A stretch of DNA of 64,000 bases, from positions 4,402,001 to 4,466,000 of the forward strand of contig OX327704.1 of assembly GCA_946807835.1 (NCBI GenBank), read 5' to 3'. Each line of letters starts with the position of its first letter. The first letter of the stretch is position 1. Source of the DNA: Ailanthus altissimus. Taxonomy: Eukaryota > Streptophyta > Magnoliopsida > Sapindales > Simaroubaceae. Positions 1-11,130 of this stretch are shown here, piece by piece. The notes below the pieces were generated by a model. The model searched no databases, was not told the DNA's origin, and saw nothing but the letters and a program-made list of their open reading frames with translations. Position numbers and translations under genes: made by a program.

Positions 1-255
1 CGCTGAATTTTACAAGAGGTATATACAAAATGTTTCTACTATATCTAAACTATTGTGTAACATTTGCCAAAAGATGTAGAATTTACATGGACAGAAAAGT
101 GTGAGGAGACATTTCGAACACTCATTGCCAAACTCACCATCGCTCCTATCCTGCAATCATCGGACTAGAATCTCCCATTTGAAATTACGTATGATGTAAT
201 TAATTATATTGTAGGAGCAGTTCTTAGGCAACGAAGGGAGGGAAAATCCTTTGTT
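1..255 (+). pseudogene. Gypsy A pol remnant: end of RT, start of RNase H
   Basis: The first frame reads AEFYKRYIQNVSTISKLLCN, matching the FYRRFI...ISKPLCNLL block at the end of Athila-type RT. The next part corresponds to the connection into RNase H but carries in-frame stops. Copy B shows the same stretch at about 17260-17460. The fragment is cut by the window edge on the left and by the solo LTR on the right. Confidence 0.8.
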
Positions 256-1693
256 GTTTATGTTAGGGTTGATGCTTATGTGTCATCCCTGAATGTACAT
301 ATACTTGTGTATTTATATAAGTGTATATTATCATTAAATCGCTAATACCCATTTATATGGTATTATGTATGTAACGTTACAGAGATTGTACAATTTGAAG
401 GAGTTTAGATCAGATCTAAAGGAGTTTAGATAAGGGCTCATAATTAGCCATACTAAGACATATAATTGCTAAATGTTAACGCAGTTAAGTGTTAGTTAGT
501 TATAATACTCAACAAATCCAAGAGTTGGAGCCTTGTCTGTAATGGGACATAGACTTGGGAATATCCTAGTAACGCATAGTTACAAGAATTGTCCCTGATC
601 TATTTCTACTGATACGGGTCTGTCGGTGGATACCTTTTATATAGATCAGCATATGTCATATCTATAGGGTATAGATGGTCGTTCCTAATAGACCTTGAGC
701 TTGGAGCTCGTATTGATATATGGGTATTCAGTTAGGACTGGATATGGGACAGACTCATAAGGGCCTCTGCTCAACACCCAATATAAGTCATCAACGGAGG
801 GTCCTCTCGAGTTGAGTAGTATACGTGGTCCTTTAACCTGAGTGCTATGTGGGCTTGTAAGTGATCCATCATACTTTGGTTTCACGCATGTCACAGACCT
901 TTTATGGTGTGACTACTGGGTGTCACTAGGTATGGTTCGATGCTTATGGAGTCCAGTGTATACAGATATGGGATTCGTCAGCTCCCATATGGAGTTAGAT
1001 ATCCAGATGCTTCGAGACTGTATCTTAGAAAGTCTTGTGGCCATAAGCAATCATCTTGGAAAAGAGTTCCGACAGGGTGGAACAATATGCCAAAAGAGTT
1101 TGCACATATTGTTCAGTGAGATACAAGTCTGGAGATAAGACATTGATAGGCACTGGGGGATTTGATGGTGATAATCTATATCCCCAGCACATTTAGGATA
1201 TCATGATAGAAAGACTATACGTATGCAATGTAACCTCAACTTGTATGGTTCAACGCGTTGATTTGTATATTTGTGATGTGTGTATGGGGCATAGCTCACG
1301 GATTCATGGAATAGTTCCATTTGACGAATCGGGCGTAGGACCTAGGGAGTTTCACGATATGGAGTGTACTCGTTGTGCACTGGAGCAGTGCGCCAGATTA
1401 AATTATTTAATTCAGCACTACCAAGGGAACACGTGCGTGTCTGTATTTAAGTGTTAAATACAATAATTAGTCAATAATTGTTATTTACTAATTGTATAAT
1501 GACACGTAATGTATTGTAGACACTCGGTTGAGTTTACCCAAGTGTGGAATTTAATGGGACCCACTAAGAGGTAGATTGGGTAACTATTTATGAAGGGCAA
1601 AATGATTATTTAATTATTAAATAATCATTCTCTCTCATTATTATATTATATTATATTTTATTATATAATATCATATATATTATTATTATATTT

Positions 1694-1715
1694 GGGTGCC
1701 AAATAGTTGGCACCC
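1694..1715 (+). repeat. Conserved LTR hairpin GGGTGCCAA/TTGGCACCC
   Basis: A perfect 9 bp inverted repeat with a 4 base loop (ATAG) sits in otherwise almost pure A/T sequence in the solo LTR. The copia C 5' LTR keeps the same hairpin on the opposite strand near 58903-58923, again flanked by A/T runs. Confidence 0.75.
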
Positions 1716-1784
1716 ATTATATTATTATTATTTATATTATATAATATATTAATATTAATATTTTATTATATATATATATAAAGT

Positions 1785-1905
1785 GAAAGAGAGAGAGAGA
1801 GAGAGTGAAGTGTGGCCGAGAAAGAGATATCGAATTGGAGAAGAAGAAGAAAGAAAAGAAAAGAAAAGAAGAAGAAGAGAAGAGGAAGAAAAAAAAGGAA
1901 AAATT
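1785..1905 (+). repeat. GA microsatellite and purine tract in LTR
   Basis: A (GA)n run at about 1790-1804 is followed by a long GAA/AAG-rich purine tract to about 1905. The copia C 5' LTR has the matching pyrimidine-rich stretch near 58680-58750. Frames read through it are low complexity. Confidence 0.8.
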
Positions 1906-2333
1906 GAAATTATTTTATTTTTCTCTATGCTTCCAATTGAAGCAATGATGGATTGCTTCAAATTCTCTATTTTTTTATCCTTTTGGAAAAAATGATAAAA
2001 ATACACACCCGACCATTTTGTGAATTAAGAGTTAATTTCGTGCTAAATATAAGGCTGCTGTTCTAGCTCACTAAGCCCACCGTATTGGTGACTAGAACTG
2101 CCCCCGAGTTGGTCTCTATGTGAACTCCAGGGATATACGTGTATAACGTTACACATTGAGCTGAGTTCTCTACCCTATTAATATATTAATGTGATTAATA
2201 TATTTTAGTTATTGTGTTTATTGCTGTTTTTACGCTTCCGTCGAGTTAGAATTTGTATATGATATGTATTTAGGCAATAGACACACTTACACATGTATAC
2301 ACCCACATGTATTAGATCCCCGGCAATAGTTTA

Positions 2334-2930
2334 TTATACTAGTAGGACTTTGAATGATGTTCAGATGAATTACACTACTACTAAAAAAGAACTACTAGTT
2401 GTTGTTTTTACCTTAAACATTTTTTATTTTTATTTGATTGGTTCACCTATTATTGTTCTTACTAACCAAGTGGCCTTTAAGTACCTTTTTTCTAAGAAAG
2501 ATGCTAAAACCCATTTAATAAGGTGGGTTATTCTTTTGAAGGAATTTGATCTAACCATTAAAGACAAAAAGGGCGCTGAAAATGTTGTTGCTGATCATTT
2601 ATCCCGCCTTGAGTTCATTGACTCTACTGATTTGTCACCTATTCGAGATGATTTCTCTTATAAACATCTTTTCACTTTAAGCCAAATACACTGGTACGTA
2701 CATATCATAAATTATTTGGTTTATGGTGAACTTTCATCTAACTGGAGTGTACAATATAAGCGTAGCGTAAGTTCTTAGTTGAGGTACGTAATTTTTATTG
2801 GGATGATCCATATCTTTTCAAATATTACCCTAACCAAATTATGAGACGTTGCATTCCTGAAAGTGAAGTTTCGAGTGTCTTAAATTTTTGCCATAGTACT
2901 GTTTGCGACGGTCATTTTTCTATAAACTCT
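2334..2930 (+). pseudogene. Gypsy A pol remnant: RNase H and integrase N-terminus
   Basis: This continues the frame broken by the solo LTR. The TSRTLNDVQMNYTTTKKELL block, the KYLFSKKDAKTHLIRW block and the VVADHLSRLE motif are typical of gypsy RNase H and its connection to integrase. After a stop and frameshift, the frame at about 2775-2920 reads RNFYWDDPYLFKYYPNQIMR and then a decayed HHCC zinc-finger (NFCHSTVCDGHF) of integrase. The rest of integrase is missing. Copy B carries the same block at 17465-18010. Confidence 0.85.
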
Positions 2931-4128
2931 CCAAACAAAATTTAAAAAAAATTTAAAAAAAATAAAAAAAAATAGATAATAGGGTTCTACATTTGATTAA
3001 AATAACAGAGTAAATAGTTCATTCTTGAGCTCTTGAGATGCATTCTAGGTCAAATTAGAATGGCAGAGTAAAGAGTTTTATTTTTAACTTTTGAAACGCA
3101 TTTTAACTAACTTCTTGTTATTTTTCATGCATTGTTGTTTATTACTTGTAGTCTTGGTAATTATTATATGAAGGAATTTACTTTTCTACCTATGTATGAT
3201 TTCAAAATTATTTGGATTAAGTCACTATTTCTATTTAGGTTACTAAAGAATACCTTTCGAAATATTTTTAAGCATAATGCTAAGTCTTGTGGTAAGATGG
3301 ATGATTCAATTTATATAACCAAGAGAATTTTCATGTTTAAATATATATTTTTCTAATCTCACATTTTTTGTGAGTAAGTGAAAAGGTTGAAAAAACAGCT
3401 TACGAACCTTCATTGATCCTTTGAATTGGTTAATTTTTATTTAGATTGATATTATTTGAACTAAGAAATAAGTTGGTTGCATTTGTGTATAATATATTTT
3501 GGTGAGAAACTTTTTTTTTAATTTTGTAATGCTTCCTTGTATTCTTTAAAAAAAATAAAGAAAAATACCAAAAAAAGAAAAAGAAAAAAATAGAAAGAAA
3601 AAAAAGAAGAATCGATTCAGTTTAATAAAGTCTTCATTCAATTTTAGAAAACAAATATTTTGTAAGGCAGTTTTCTTTCCAAGCTATATTAGTATTATTC
3701 TCACAAGAAAATTGAAGTCTTAAAACTTGTGCATGTTAAGAATGATTGATTTCTAAACAATTGATTTTTCTATCTTTGGATCAATGTTAGTTTGTATGTC
3801 TATCCTTAAAATTGATTTTTTTCTTAAGTGCTTAACTATTTTTTAACTCCATGAGAGAAATTCTAACCATTTAAACAGTCATACATTTGTGAGGATATGG
3901 AGTTGAGGTTTTTACTTAGAGAAATTCTCAAGACTATATCTATTGTGGTTTGTGGTAAGATAGTTACGGCTTAGTTCACATACACACAATTTTTTAAAGT
4001 TATAATTGAAAAACCATAATAGCAATAGTGATCTTGAACTGACTTTTTGTTTGAAATGCTTAGGTAGATTTGCATATTCTATTTACGCTTGAATTGCTAG
4101 AGACTAGCAATAAGCTAGTTGGAGGCTA
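2931..4128 (+). other. Gypsy A 3' non-coding region up to polypurine tract
   Basis: AT-rich sequence with A-runs near 2940-2975 and 3545-3605, and no coding frame I can defend; short frames such as 3132-3356 lack domain motifs. It lies between the pol remnant and the 3' LTR, where Athila-type elements carry a long non-coding or env-like region. It ends with a stem-loop (4094-4110) and a purine-rich stretch TTGGAGGCTA directly before the LTR. Confidence 0.6.
4094..4110 (+). repeat. Stem-loop next to gypsy A polypurine tract
   Basis: TTGCTAG-AGA-CTAGCAA is a perfect 7 bp stem with a 3 base loop. It lies 8 bases before the purine-rich TTGGAGGCTA that precedes the 3' LTR. The gag-only element has an equivalent stem with a compensated base pair at 25683-25700. 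Confidence 0.75.
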
Positions 4129-5555
4129 TGATGAACACATGAAAATGCATATTTATTAAGAGATTCAGTCACCATTTAATGTCACTAATTTTAGGACTTT
4201 TGTATTTTTTGCTTGAAATAAAGTATTCTCCTTAAATTATGATTAATGAATGTTATCTACATAAGTATAGGTAAAATAGACGTAACTCTCAATGTAAAAA
4301 TTGAAATGAAGGAATTCTTGAACCTAGAGTAACATAATTCAATCTTACACAAACTTAAAGAACAGTCGAAAAGCCAAATCCAACATGTTATGGGGCAAAA
4401 TTGAGATACAATAGAATTGGTTTACAACTTCTACTTAGCTTGACCCAACTCATGTATTTAGACCGTATTTCACAAAATAGTTACCCAATTGGTATAATTC
4501 TTGAAGATGTGAAATACAGACTTAATTATCAATAACTCTTATGTTGATGGTAAAGTCCAAGTCAGCCATTATCATAGACCAAATTGTATTACAAATGGGT
4601 AAAAGGGTTGTTGGTCGAAATCTGACATATCTTTGAAATTTTGCTTATATCTCATTGGATACTCATTTAATTTGAGTGAAACTGGTAGTTATGAAAAGAA
4701 GAGACAAAATACTATAACTTTCATGTCAGCCATAAAGGCTACACGGTCATTTCTATTATAAAAAATGTACTACAAGTGGTGAACGAATGGTTGGCCTAAA
4801 TTATTGAAGATTGAAGTCACACTAAACATATTTTCATTCATTGCCTATATAAGGACACTCTTAGGACGTTTTCAACATTAGATAATTTTTTCTTATTTTC
4901 TTCTCATTAATATGCATTATAAACTCGGTTAGAGTTCTTGGCAACGCTAAGAGATGAACTTTTATGTTTAATAAACTTACTTCTATGCTTAGATTTTTTG
5001 TCAAGAGCTACAAATGTTTGTAAGTTTTGTTGTGCCTAAACTCTTATCTATTTTATTTTCTATAATCCAGAGGTTATAATTCTCATGTTTCATATATTTT
5101 CAGTCATGCTTTCTTTTTGTGATTCTCGTTGAATTATAATTATTATTGGTTACATTGCTTTACATGTTAATCTTTTACTGCAATATTATCAATCGATATA
5201 TTGTCGATCTTGGATAACATGTAAGATAGTAATTGTTTGATATTCAAGTTAATCTTTTACTAGAATATTGTCAAAATGATATATTGTCGATCTTAGATAA
5301 CTTGTATAAATGAACATAGTTTGTGTTAATGTTTGCAAAGCGTTTAGTCATATCAAATACATGTGTTATCAAATATGATATATTTTACATATCTTTCGAT
5401 TGATTGTTTAGGATATGAAACTTTCAATTGAGTTATAAAAATTGAATTAAAGTGTAAAGTAGATTTATAAAGCATAATTGTGATTCTAGAAACCTTGCTT
5501 GCATCATTATAAGATATTTTCTTCAATTCATAGACAATTCTATCTCATTATAAGT
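4129..5555 (+). mobile_element. Gypsy A 3' LTR (right end truncated)
   Basis: It starts TGATGAACACATGAAAATGC and aligns along its length with the gypsy B 5' LTR (14159-15715). Homology stops near 5555 after CAATTCTATCTCAT, so about the last 150 bases are missing. The sequence beyond belongs to a copia internal region. There is no coding content. Confidence 0.85.
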
Positions 5556-5751
5556 CACATATCATGTTAGTAAGATTTCAATAATGATGAACAAGCTTGA
5601 CCTCGAGCTGCAAACTTGTAGAGTTTCAAACTCCATGCAAGTCAAATAAAGTTTTACCGATGTCAATCTCAGACAGTCTTGCTCTTATTGTTAACAACCA
5701 CTATTCGTACAACTACACCGGGCTCTAATAGAGCCAGGCTCTGATACCAAT
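5556..5751 (-). mobile_element. Copia G leader fragment with tRNA-Met primer site
   Basis: On the minus strand this is the start of a copia internal region. TGGTATCAGAGC, the standard plant initiator-tRNA-Met primer-binding site, lies at 5738-5749, two bases after the LTR end (LTR to the right). The region stops at the truncated gypsy A LTR, so no gag is present. Confidence 0.75.
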
Positions 5752-6379
5752 TGTTGAAAAACAAAATTGGTATGTTATGATACCATATGTTGAATTCCAG
5801 GATCCATAGCTCTGATACTGCAAGAATAATGGTATCGTATATATGAATAGTACTGTATTAATAATATCCATATGAACAGTACTTCGATTAGTGTTTTACA
5901 ACCAGAACAACCTTGCTCATATATAAATCTTTTAAAAAAATGGAACACACATGAGAACACTTTTATTTAATACAGAACTCACTCATACATAACACTAGTA
6001 TAAATGTTTATACAATCACTCACTTTCATCTTCTTCCACAACACTTATAAATTCTTACCCTTCTCTCAATCTCTCATTTTCTTTCTGTCAAGACACACAA
6101 TGAAATGGAGAGAATTTTTCTAAAGAAAGAGTTATATTGAAACTGAGGAGGTTGTCCTCTATTTATGGGATGTCATAGTTCTTATTCATTTTGTGGGCAC
6201 TCCTATGCATTTAGTTGGCTCTTCTATTTGTTTGGTAGACACTACTATACATTTGGTTAGCACTACTATTCATTTGGTAGGCACCCTTATGTTTCTTTAT
6301 TTTTCATTTAGCCACCTTTCTATTTTTGTCTTCATATTGATTTATGAAGGAGAAGAGAGTTAAGGTTGATATTTTAACA
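5752..6379 (-). mobile_element. Copia G LTR
   Basis: The PBS-proximal end is exact: TGTTGAAAAAC at 5752 is the reverse of an LTR ending in CA. The far end is approximate; I place it at TTTTAACA (6379), which on the minus strand gives a TGTTAAAA start. Inside are a minus-strand TATA-like ATAAATAG near 6160 and five 21 bp tandem repeats. The family differs from copia B-F. Confidence 0.6.
6187..6291 (+). repeat. 21 bp tandem repeat, five units
   Basis: Five consecutive 21-base units start at 6187, 6208, 6229, 6250 and 6271. All are variants of CATTTGGTWGGCACTACTATT. Units differ from one another at several positions but keep the exact 21-base period. The array lies in the copia G LTR, on the upstream side of the minus-strand TATA-like box. 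Confidence 0.85.
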
Positions 6380-6890
6380 GGAAAGACTTAATATTGCTTG
6401 CATTTCCTCCACCATGAATGAGTTTTGAATAAGCTCCATATTCCATCTCGTGGCTATCACAAAATTTTCCATAGCATGTTTTGGAAGTCTACGAAGATAT
6501 AGTGACTTGAAAGAGAAGGGTCAACGATTCCACCTATCATAATAAATAGAAATAGTTGTGCCATCTTCAATTCTCCATCGGGTTCCTGAACAAATATTTC
6601 TCTCTCCTAAAAAATGCTTTGCAGATGAAAGAAGGAAGTTGCTGACTTTTATTTGCCCTGTAAAAAACTTAAGTTTGTGAAATATAAACCATTGAGAACT
6701 CAAACCATAAGAGAGTCTAAATTGTGTATGATTCGCCATCCTTACTTAGTAAGCATAGCTTTATTAAAGAAAAAGAGGTTCCTATACCCCAAACTGCCAC
6801 CTTTCTTATTTCGCATAAGTCTTCCATGTACACAAATGCAATTTTCGTTGGAAACTAACTCTTTATTTGTATTGTTTTACAGAGAAAAGT
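6380..6890 (-). pseudogene. LINE ORF2 C-terminal fragment
   Basis: On the minus strand three frame-shifted pieces follow the order of the C-terminal part of plant L1-type ORF2. First is KGGSLGYRNLFFFNKAMLTK, the 'GGLGFRDL..FNKALLAKQ.WR' block. Next comes KFFTGQIKVSNFLLSSAKHF leading into TRWRIEDGTTISIYYDRW, matching 'WRIGDG.SI.IW.D.W'. Last is WNMELIQNSFMVEEMQAIL. Endonuclease and the RT core are absent. This is probably the 3' part of the LINE whose ORF1 is at 32730-33260, separated by copia D. Confidence 0.8.
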
Positions 6891-7792
6891 GTTAAAGGAA
6901 CTAAAAGATGTTGGAAAAGAAGGTCTTAAAGAAGAAAAAAAACGAACACTTTGGAGCTGGAAAATTTGTTCATGCATTACGAGGTTACAAGATATATTAT
7001 CTTGCCAAATACTGTTAGCTATCTAGAGCTATGGTGGAGTAGAGGTAGGAGGAGCTTTTTTGTAGGGTTCAAAGGTTGGTTAAACTGCATTGGATGATTC
7101 TAAGGAGGTGTCATCGGTTGAAAAGAAAACTCTTAATCATTCGAAGTCAGTCGTAAACCCGCCTAGCAGCACGACACTTGTTCCAATGTTTAACCCTTCC
7201 TCTTTCCAACCTTCAAGGATGAGATGACCATTGTAATTTGGCATGAAAATTTACCCGAATTGCCTTTAGCTTCCTAGACACCTCACTCGACTTCTGAGGG
7301 CTTTTTTTTTCAGTCTATTACCCTTTTTACCTCTTTTATCCTGTAGGCTGGAATTCTATTTTTCAACATCATGGAAAGGACCTCCACCTTCTCCAAACAC
7401 CCTCTCATGATTTGGTTTAAAGTTCTTCATTCCAAGTTTAGCCTATCCAATCGATTTAGCTACGCCTTCAAAAGGGTTTCTGATAGTATGAGATTCGAAT
7501 TCTTTATAAATCTCCTCTACTACTTGTTTTCCAACATTCACAATATGAGTACCTTTGCTACTTTCATACAATTTTTGGACTATTGAACTAAATGAGCTAT
7601 TTATTTTAGTGGCCACCACTAATTAGTCTCTTTACTCAGTTTACCCTCAACCACCTTATTATTAGGGCGGCTTTCACTGCTTTGATCACCTTATTTCTCA
7701 GTTGCTTAAAGTACAGATGGTTTTGTAGCATTCATTATTATTTCCTTGCATTTCCATCGTCTAGGGTTAGTTGCAGCAAGTTTATAAATAAC
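6891..7792 (-). pseudogene. Probable LINE remnant between ORF1 and ORF2
   Basis: No intact frame. It lies between the LINE ORF2 fragment and the copia D LTR, where LINE sequence would be expected if copia D inserted into a LINE. A minus-strand piece near 7150-7330 is basic and resembles a LINE ORF1 tail, but similarity is weak. The assignment is by position; the plus-strand frame at 7371-7586 shows no domain. Confidence 0.35.
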
Positions 7793-8053
7793 AATTGGGA
7801 TTCTTTAACTACAAGTAATTGAGAATTATAAAATTATAAAAGATATAAGAAGAAAAGAAAACATAAATCAAATACACAAAATTAGATTTACGTGATTCGA
7901 TAATTGTCTATGCCCATGATGAATTAAGATCCCAGCCTCTTTTATTGAATCACAAAGTACAATGATCTCTCACAAAGATCTCTCACAAAGATCTCTCACA
8001 AAGATCTCTCTCTAGGAATTTCAATGAATTCTCTCTTTTTGGTGATACCTCTT
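7793..8053 (-). mobile_element. Copia D 3' LTR, first segment
   Basis: TTGGGATTCTTTAACTACAAG matches the LTR end next to the copia D primer site (29590) and the copia E LTRs. The LTR breaks at the CTCTT target duplication of copia B and resumes at 13999. Confidence 0.8.
7964..8014 (+). repeat. 13 bp tandem repeat GATCTCTCACAAA
   Basis: Three full units and a partial one lie in the left LTR of copia D. The other LTR has a single GATCTCTC at the matching place (about 32297), so this is a local expansion after insertion. Confidence 0.85.
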
Positions 8054-10701
8054 TGTTGGAGTTGGTACTTACGTGAAATTTTAATACTTATGAATATTCA
8101 ATTATTTAATATCTATAAAGCAGACATTTCGTATAATTGTTAATACAATATAATACATAGTGCAATGCTTGTTACGTTACAGACATTGTTAGATCTGAAG
8201 GAGTTTAGACTAATGCTAAAAATTAGCAAAGCTGAATATTATATTTATGCTAACAGTTAGTACTACTAAAAGTTGGCAGGTTATAGCAGTCAACCAGATC
8301 TAAAATATTAGATCCTTATCTATAATGGGATAAAGACCTGAGGGTATACTAGTAATGACATGGTTGCAAGAAGTTGCAGTATGTGATAGAATATATCATT
8401 ATGCAAGTATGTCTTCAAACACTATGTTCCTGATCTGTTTCACTGATGCGGGTTTATCGGTAGATCTATTTTATATAGATCAGTGTATGCTATATCTATA
8501 TGGTATAAATGGTTGTTCTTAGTAGACCATGAGCTTAGTAGAAGCTCGTATATATATACGGGTATTCAGTCAGAACTAATATTGAACAGACTCACGAGGA
8601 CGCCAATAGACATCCTATGAAACCGTCAATGGTGAGTCCTCTCGAGTTAAGTAGTATACATGGTCTTTTGACTTGAGTGCTATGGTGGACTTGTAAGTGA
8701 TCCACCATACTTTGATTTCATACATGTCATAGACCTTTCATAGTATAACTACTGGGTGTCACTAGATATGGTCTGATGCTTATGGAGTTCGGTATGTATA
8801 AATATGGGATCCATCAGCTCTCATAGGGGAGTAGTATATCCAGATACTCTGAGATTGTATTTTAATAAATCTCATGGCCATGAGTACTAAGCTGAGAAAG
8901 GTGTTTCCCAAAAGTTTGAATAAGATAGCAAAGGTGTTGTATATATTGTTTTTGAAAATACAAATCTGGAGATAAGCTTATAGATGGGCATACAGGGATT
9001 TGACGATTTTGATCTATATCCCTGCACATCCAGGATATACATGATGAAGGATTATACGTATATGTTGTGACCTCAACTTGTATGGTCTAACGCACTGAAT
9101 TGTAATATCTGTGATGTGTGCGTGGGGCATCGATCAGAGACTCATGGAATAGTTCCATTTGACAAATTAGGCGTGGACCTAGAGAGTCCCGCAATAAGAA
9201 GTGTACTCATTGTGCAATGAGGCAGCATACTGATTAAATTGTTCAATCTAGTAATTTTTAGCAGAACTGAATATTTGTTTCAAGAACCCTCGGGATGCGC
9301 ACGTGTTAGTGCTTAAATGTCAAGTACAATAATTAGTTAATAATTATTATTGACTAAGTAAATAATGACACGTGGCACATTATGAGCCTTTGGTTAAATT
9401 GACTCAAGTATTGGGTAAGGTGGGACCCATGATGGGCTAAGTCAAGGCTTAAGGGTTATTTCCCTTAATTGATTATTTAAGTGTTAAATAGTTTAAATAT
9501 TTGTTCTCACTTAAGAGTTAAGTGATTAGTTAATTTGACTAGAGTTAATTGTTAGTTCATAGTTAAATTAATAAAGAAAATATTTTATTGAGAACTTAAT
9601 TGCTAAATAAATGAGATTTTATTAAGCAAATAATTAAGTTAAAGCAATTGTTGCTAAAAAGAAAATTAAATGAAATTTTAAAGGCATGAATTAAATTAAC
9701 CAAAATTGTTTTGTGTCAAAGACAGGAGATGGCTGACCACATTGTGTGCAAAATTTAAAAATGGTTTTCAATGGAGCACATGATAATTCATTAACAAAAG
9801 ATGAGATATTTCTAATTATTAAACAAATGTATTCATTTGATGAATACAAAATTAAGGGAGTGGTCAGCAATGTGTAGTGTGTTTTCTTTTGAATTTATTT
9901 TGACTCTTATCAATGATGAAAAACACAAGTGGCCGGCCATATTGATTATGTGTATCTCTTTGTATTCATTTGATTATTGAGTGAAGTAAGTGGTTGTTTT
10001 TTGAATTCATTATAATATTTGAGAAACATTATTATTGAAGAAAGGTGGTCGGCCATCATATAAGTGGGTGGTTGGCTTTGTATTTAGACTTTGAAAAAAA
10101 GACAAATTGATAAAGGTCATATAGAGTGACCGGCAGAGTGTTGGGTTAAGTATTCATTTTTGGCTTCTTCATGAAATGAATGAAGAGAGGAAATGGTTGG
10201 CTCTCGGCCATGGAGAAGGGAGAAGAAGAAAATGGATTTTATTTTCTCCTTTGAAGAAAAACAAGATGGTCAGCCAATCTCGAAGAGCAAAATGAATATA
10301 GTCTAAGTGTTAGGCTATTGGGATCAAGAGTTAATCCAACAGTTTAAGTGTTAAACCGGTGCTTGAAATATATAAGCTATTGTTCTAGCAACTCAAGCCC
10401 ACTATGTTGAGTCCTAGAACTGGCAACGGGTCAACTTCATGCGGTATTCCAACTACAAAACCATTTCAAAGGCTTTAACCGGTGATATTCTCAACTATTA
10501 GTATTAATTTGATTAATATGTTTTATATTTGGTTTATTTAGTAATGACTAAAATTTATTGTGTTCATATTAGGAAATTTGATTTCTAGCTTCCGTTGCAT
10601 TTATGATTTGTATATGTATATAAATTTTATAATGGACACGTATACCATATGCATACACCTAATAGTTTAGGTTGTAAATTGAGATAAATCGGCATCCCTC
10701 A
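8054..10701 (+). mobile_element. Copia B 5' LTR, 2648 bp
   Basis: Starts TGTTGGAGTTGG and ends GGCATCCCTCA, six bases before the PBS. The first half resembles the solo LTR at 261-2328, including the GTTACAGACATTGTTAGATC-type block. The second half (9260 on) is duplicated in the truncated 3' LTR at 12531-13993. About 9730-10280 carries repeated GGCCGGCCA-like words. No coding content. Confidence 0.85.
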
Positions 10702-10706
10702 CTAAA

Positions 10707-10718
10707 TGGTATCAGAGC
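10707..10718 (+). other. Copia B primer-binding site
   Basis: TGGTATCAGAGC, complementary to the 3' end of plant initiator tRNA-Met and the usual Ty1/copia minus-strand primer site. It lies six bases after the LTR. Confidence 0.9.
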
Positions 10719-10819
10719 GTTTTGTAGTGCTGATTTGGTGTTTTGAGTGTAAAATTATTGTTGGTAATGTTTCGGGGCTCAAAATATGCTTTCAAGTTGT
10801 TGAAATGGATATACCGAAG

Positions 10820-11130
10820 AGTTGGGAGCACCGAAGCGTCGAGGCACTGGAAATTTTTATTCTAGCACCCCAGCACTGGGTAGCTAGCGCCAAGGCACTA
10901 GGACTTCCAGGCCTTAGCGATGCAGCGCCAGTTGCTGGGCATCCTAACTCTAATTGATGGGCGCTTAAGCACAGATTTTAGAATTCGCGCCAGACACAGT
11001 GCGCTGCAGCGCTTAAGGTGTGAGCTTCAGCGCCTCAGCACCAAATCTAAGCACTGCGGCGCTGGGGGCTATGCCCCTCAAGTGCTGCCATACAGTGAAC
11101 CCAACACCACAGCGCCAACAACACTCAGTC
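10820..11130 (+). repeat. GC-rich AGCGCC/GCACC motif island in copia B leader
   Basis: A GC-rich island in AT-rich surroundings with many related words: AGCACCCCAGCAC, AGCGCCAAGGCAC, GCAGCGCCAGTTGC, GCGCTGCAGCGC, CAGCGCCTCAGCAC, GCACTGCGGCGC. The short frames 10706-10957 and 10920-11144 come from this composition and have no domain. The same motif family occurs in the gag-only gypsy element and in copia D, E and F LTRs. Confidence 0.75.

Larger units (their letters stand above)
261..2328 (+). mobile_element. Copia solo LTR, 2068 bp, with 5 bp target duplication
   Basis: It starts TGTTAGGGTTG and ends CCCCGGCAATA, with the terminal CA changed to TA. It is flanked by direct repeats GTTTA at 256-260 and 2329-2333. 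Removing it rejoins a gypsy RNase H frame, seen uninterrupted in copy B at about 17455. The sequence matches the copia C LTRs on the other strand (53681-54114 and 58262-59150). No internal region is present, so this is most simply a solo LTR left by LTR-LTR recombination. Open frames inside it, for example 842-1457, are non-coding LTR sequence. Confidence 0.9.
1..5555 (+). mobile_element. Gypsy element A (Athila-like), 3' part, decayed
   Basis: Right-hand part of a Ty3/gypsy retrotransposon that enters from before the window. Its order is the end of reverse transcriptase (RT), RNase H, the start of integrase, a non-coding 3' region, a stem-loop and polypurine tract, and a 3' LTR cut at about 5555. 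A copia solo LTR (261-2328) interrupts RNase H. It closely matches gypsy B (14159-18215) in both pol and LTR, so they are one family. Stops and frameshifts are frequent and most of integrase is deleted, so this is an old, dead copy. The Athila-like assignment rests on the RT wording in copy B and the LTR/PPT organisation. Confidence 0.85.

Noticed and set aside
842..1457. Plus-strand frames of 98 and 84 codons in the solo LTR
   Set aside because: Non-coding LTR sequence; the homologous parts of copia B have stops and indels in these frames, and no motif is seen.
1755..2006. Opposed frames rich in Ser/Leu or Glu/Arg
   Set aside because: Translation of the GA/GAA microsatellite and purine tract of the LTR. 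The frame at 58630-58911 is the same tract in copia C.
6187..6291. CRISPR-like regular repeats
   Set aside because: Units are contiguous without spacers and the genome is a plant; this is a minisatellite in an LTR.
7371..7586. 71-codon plus-strand frame as a host gene
   Set aside because: No recognisable domain, and the position fits a LINE remnant on the other strand.
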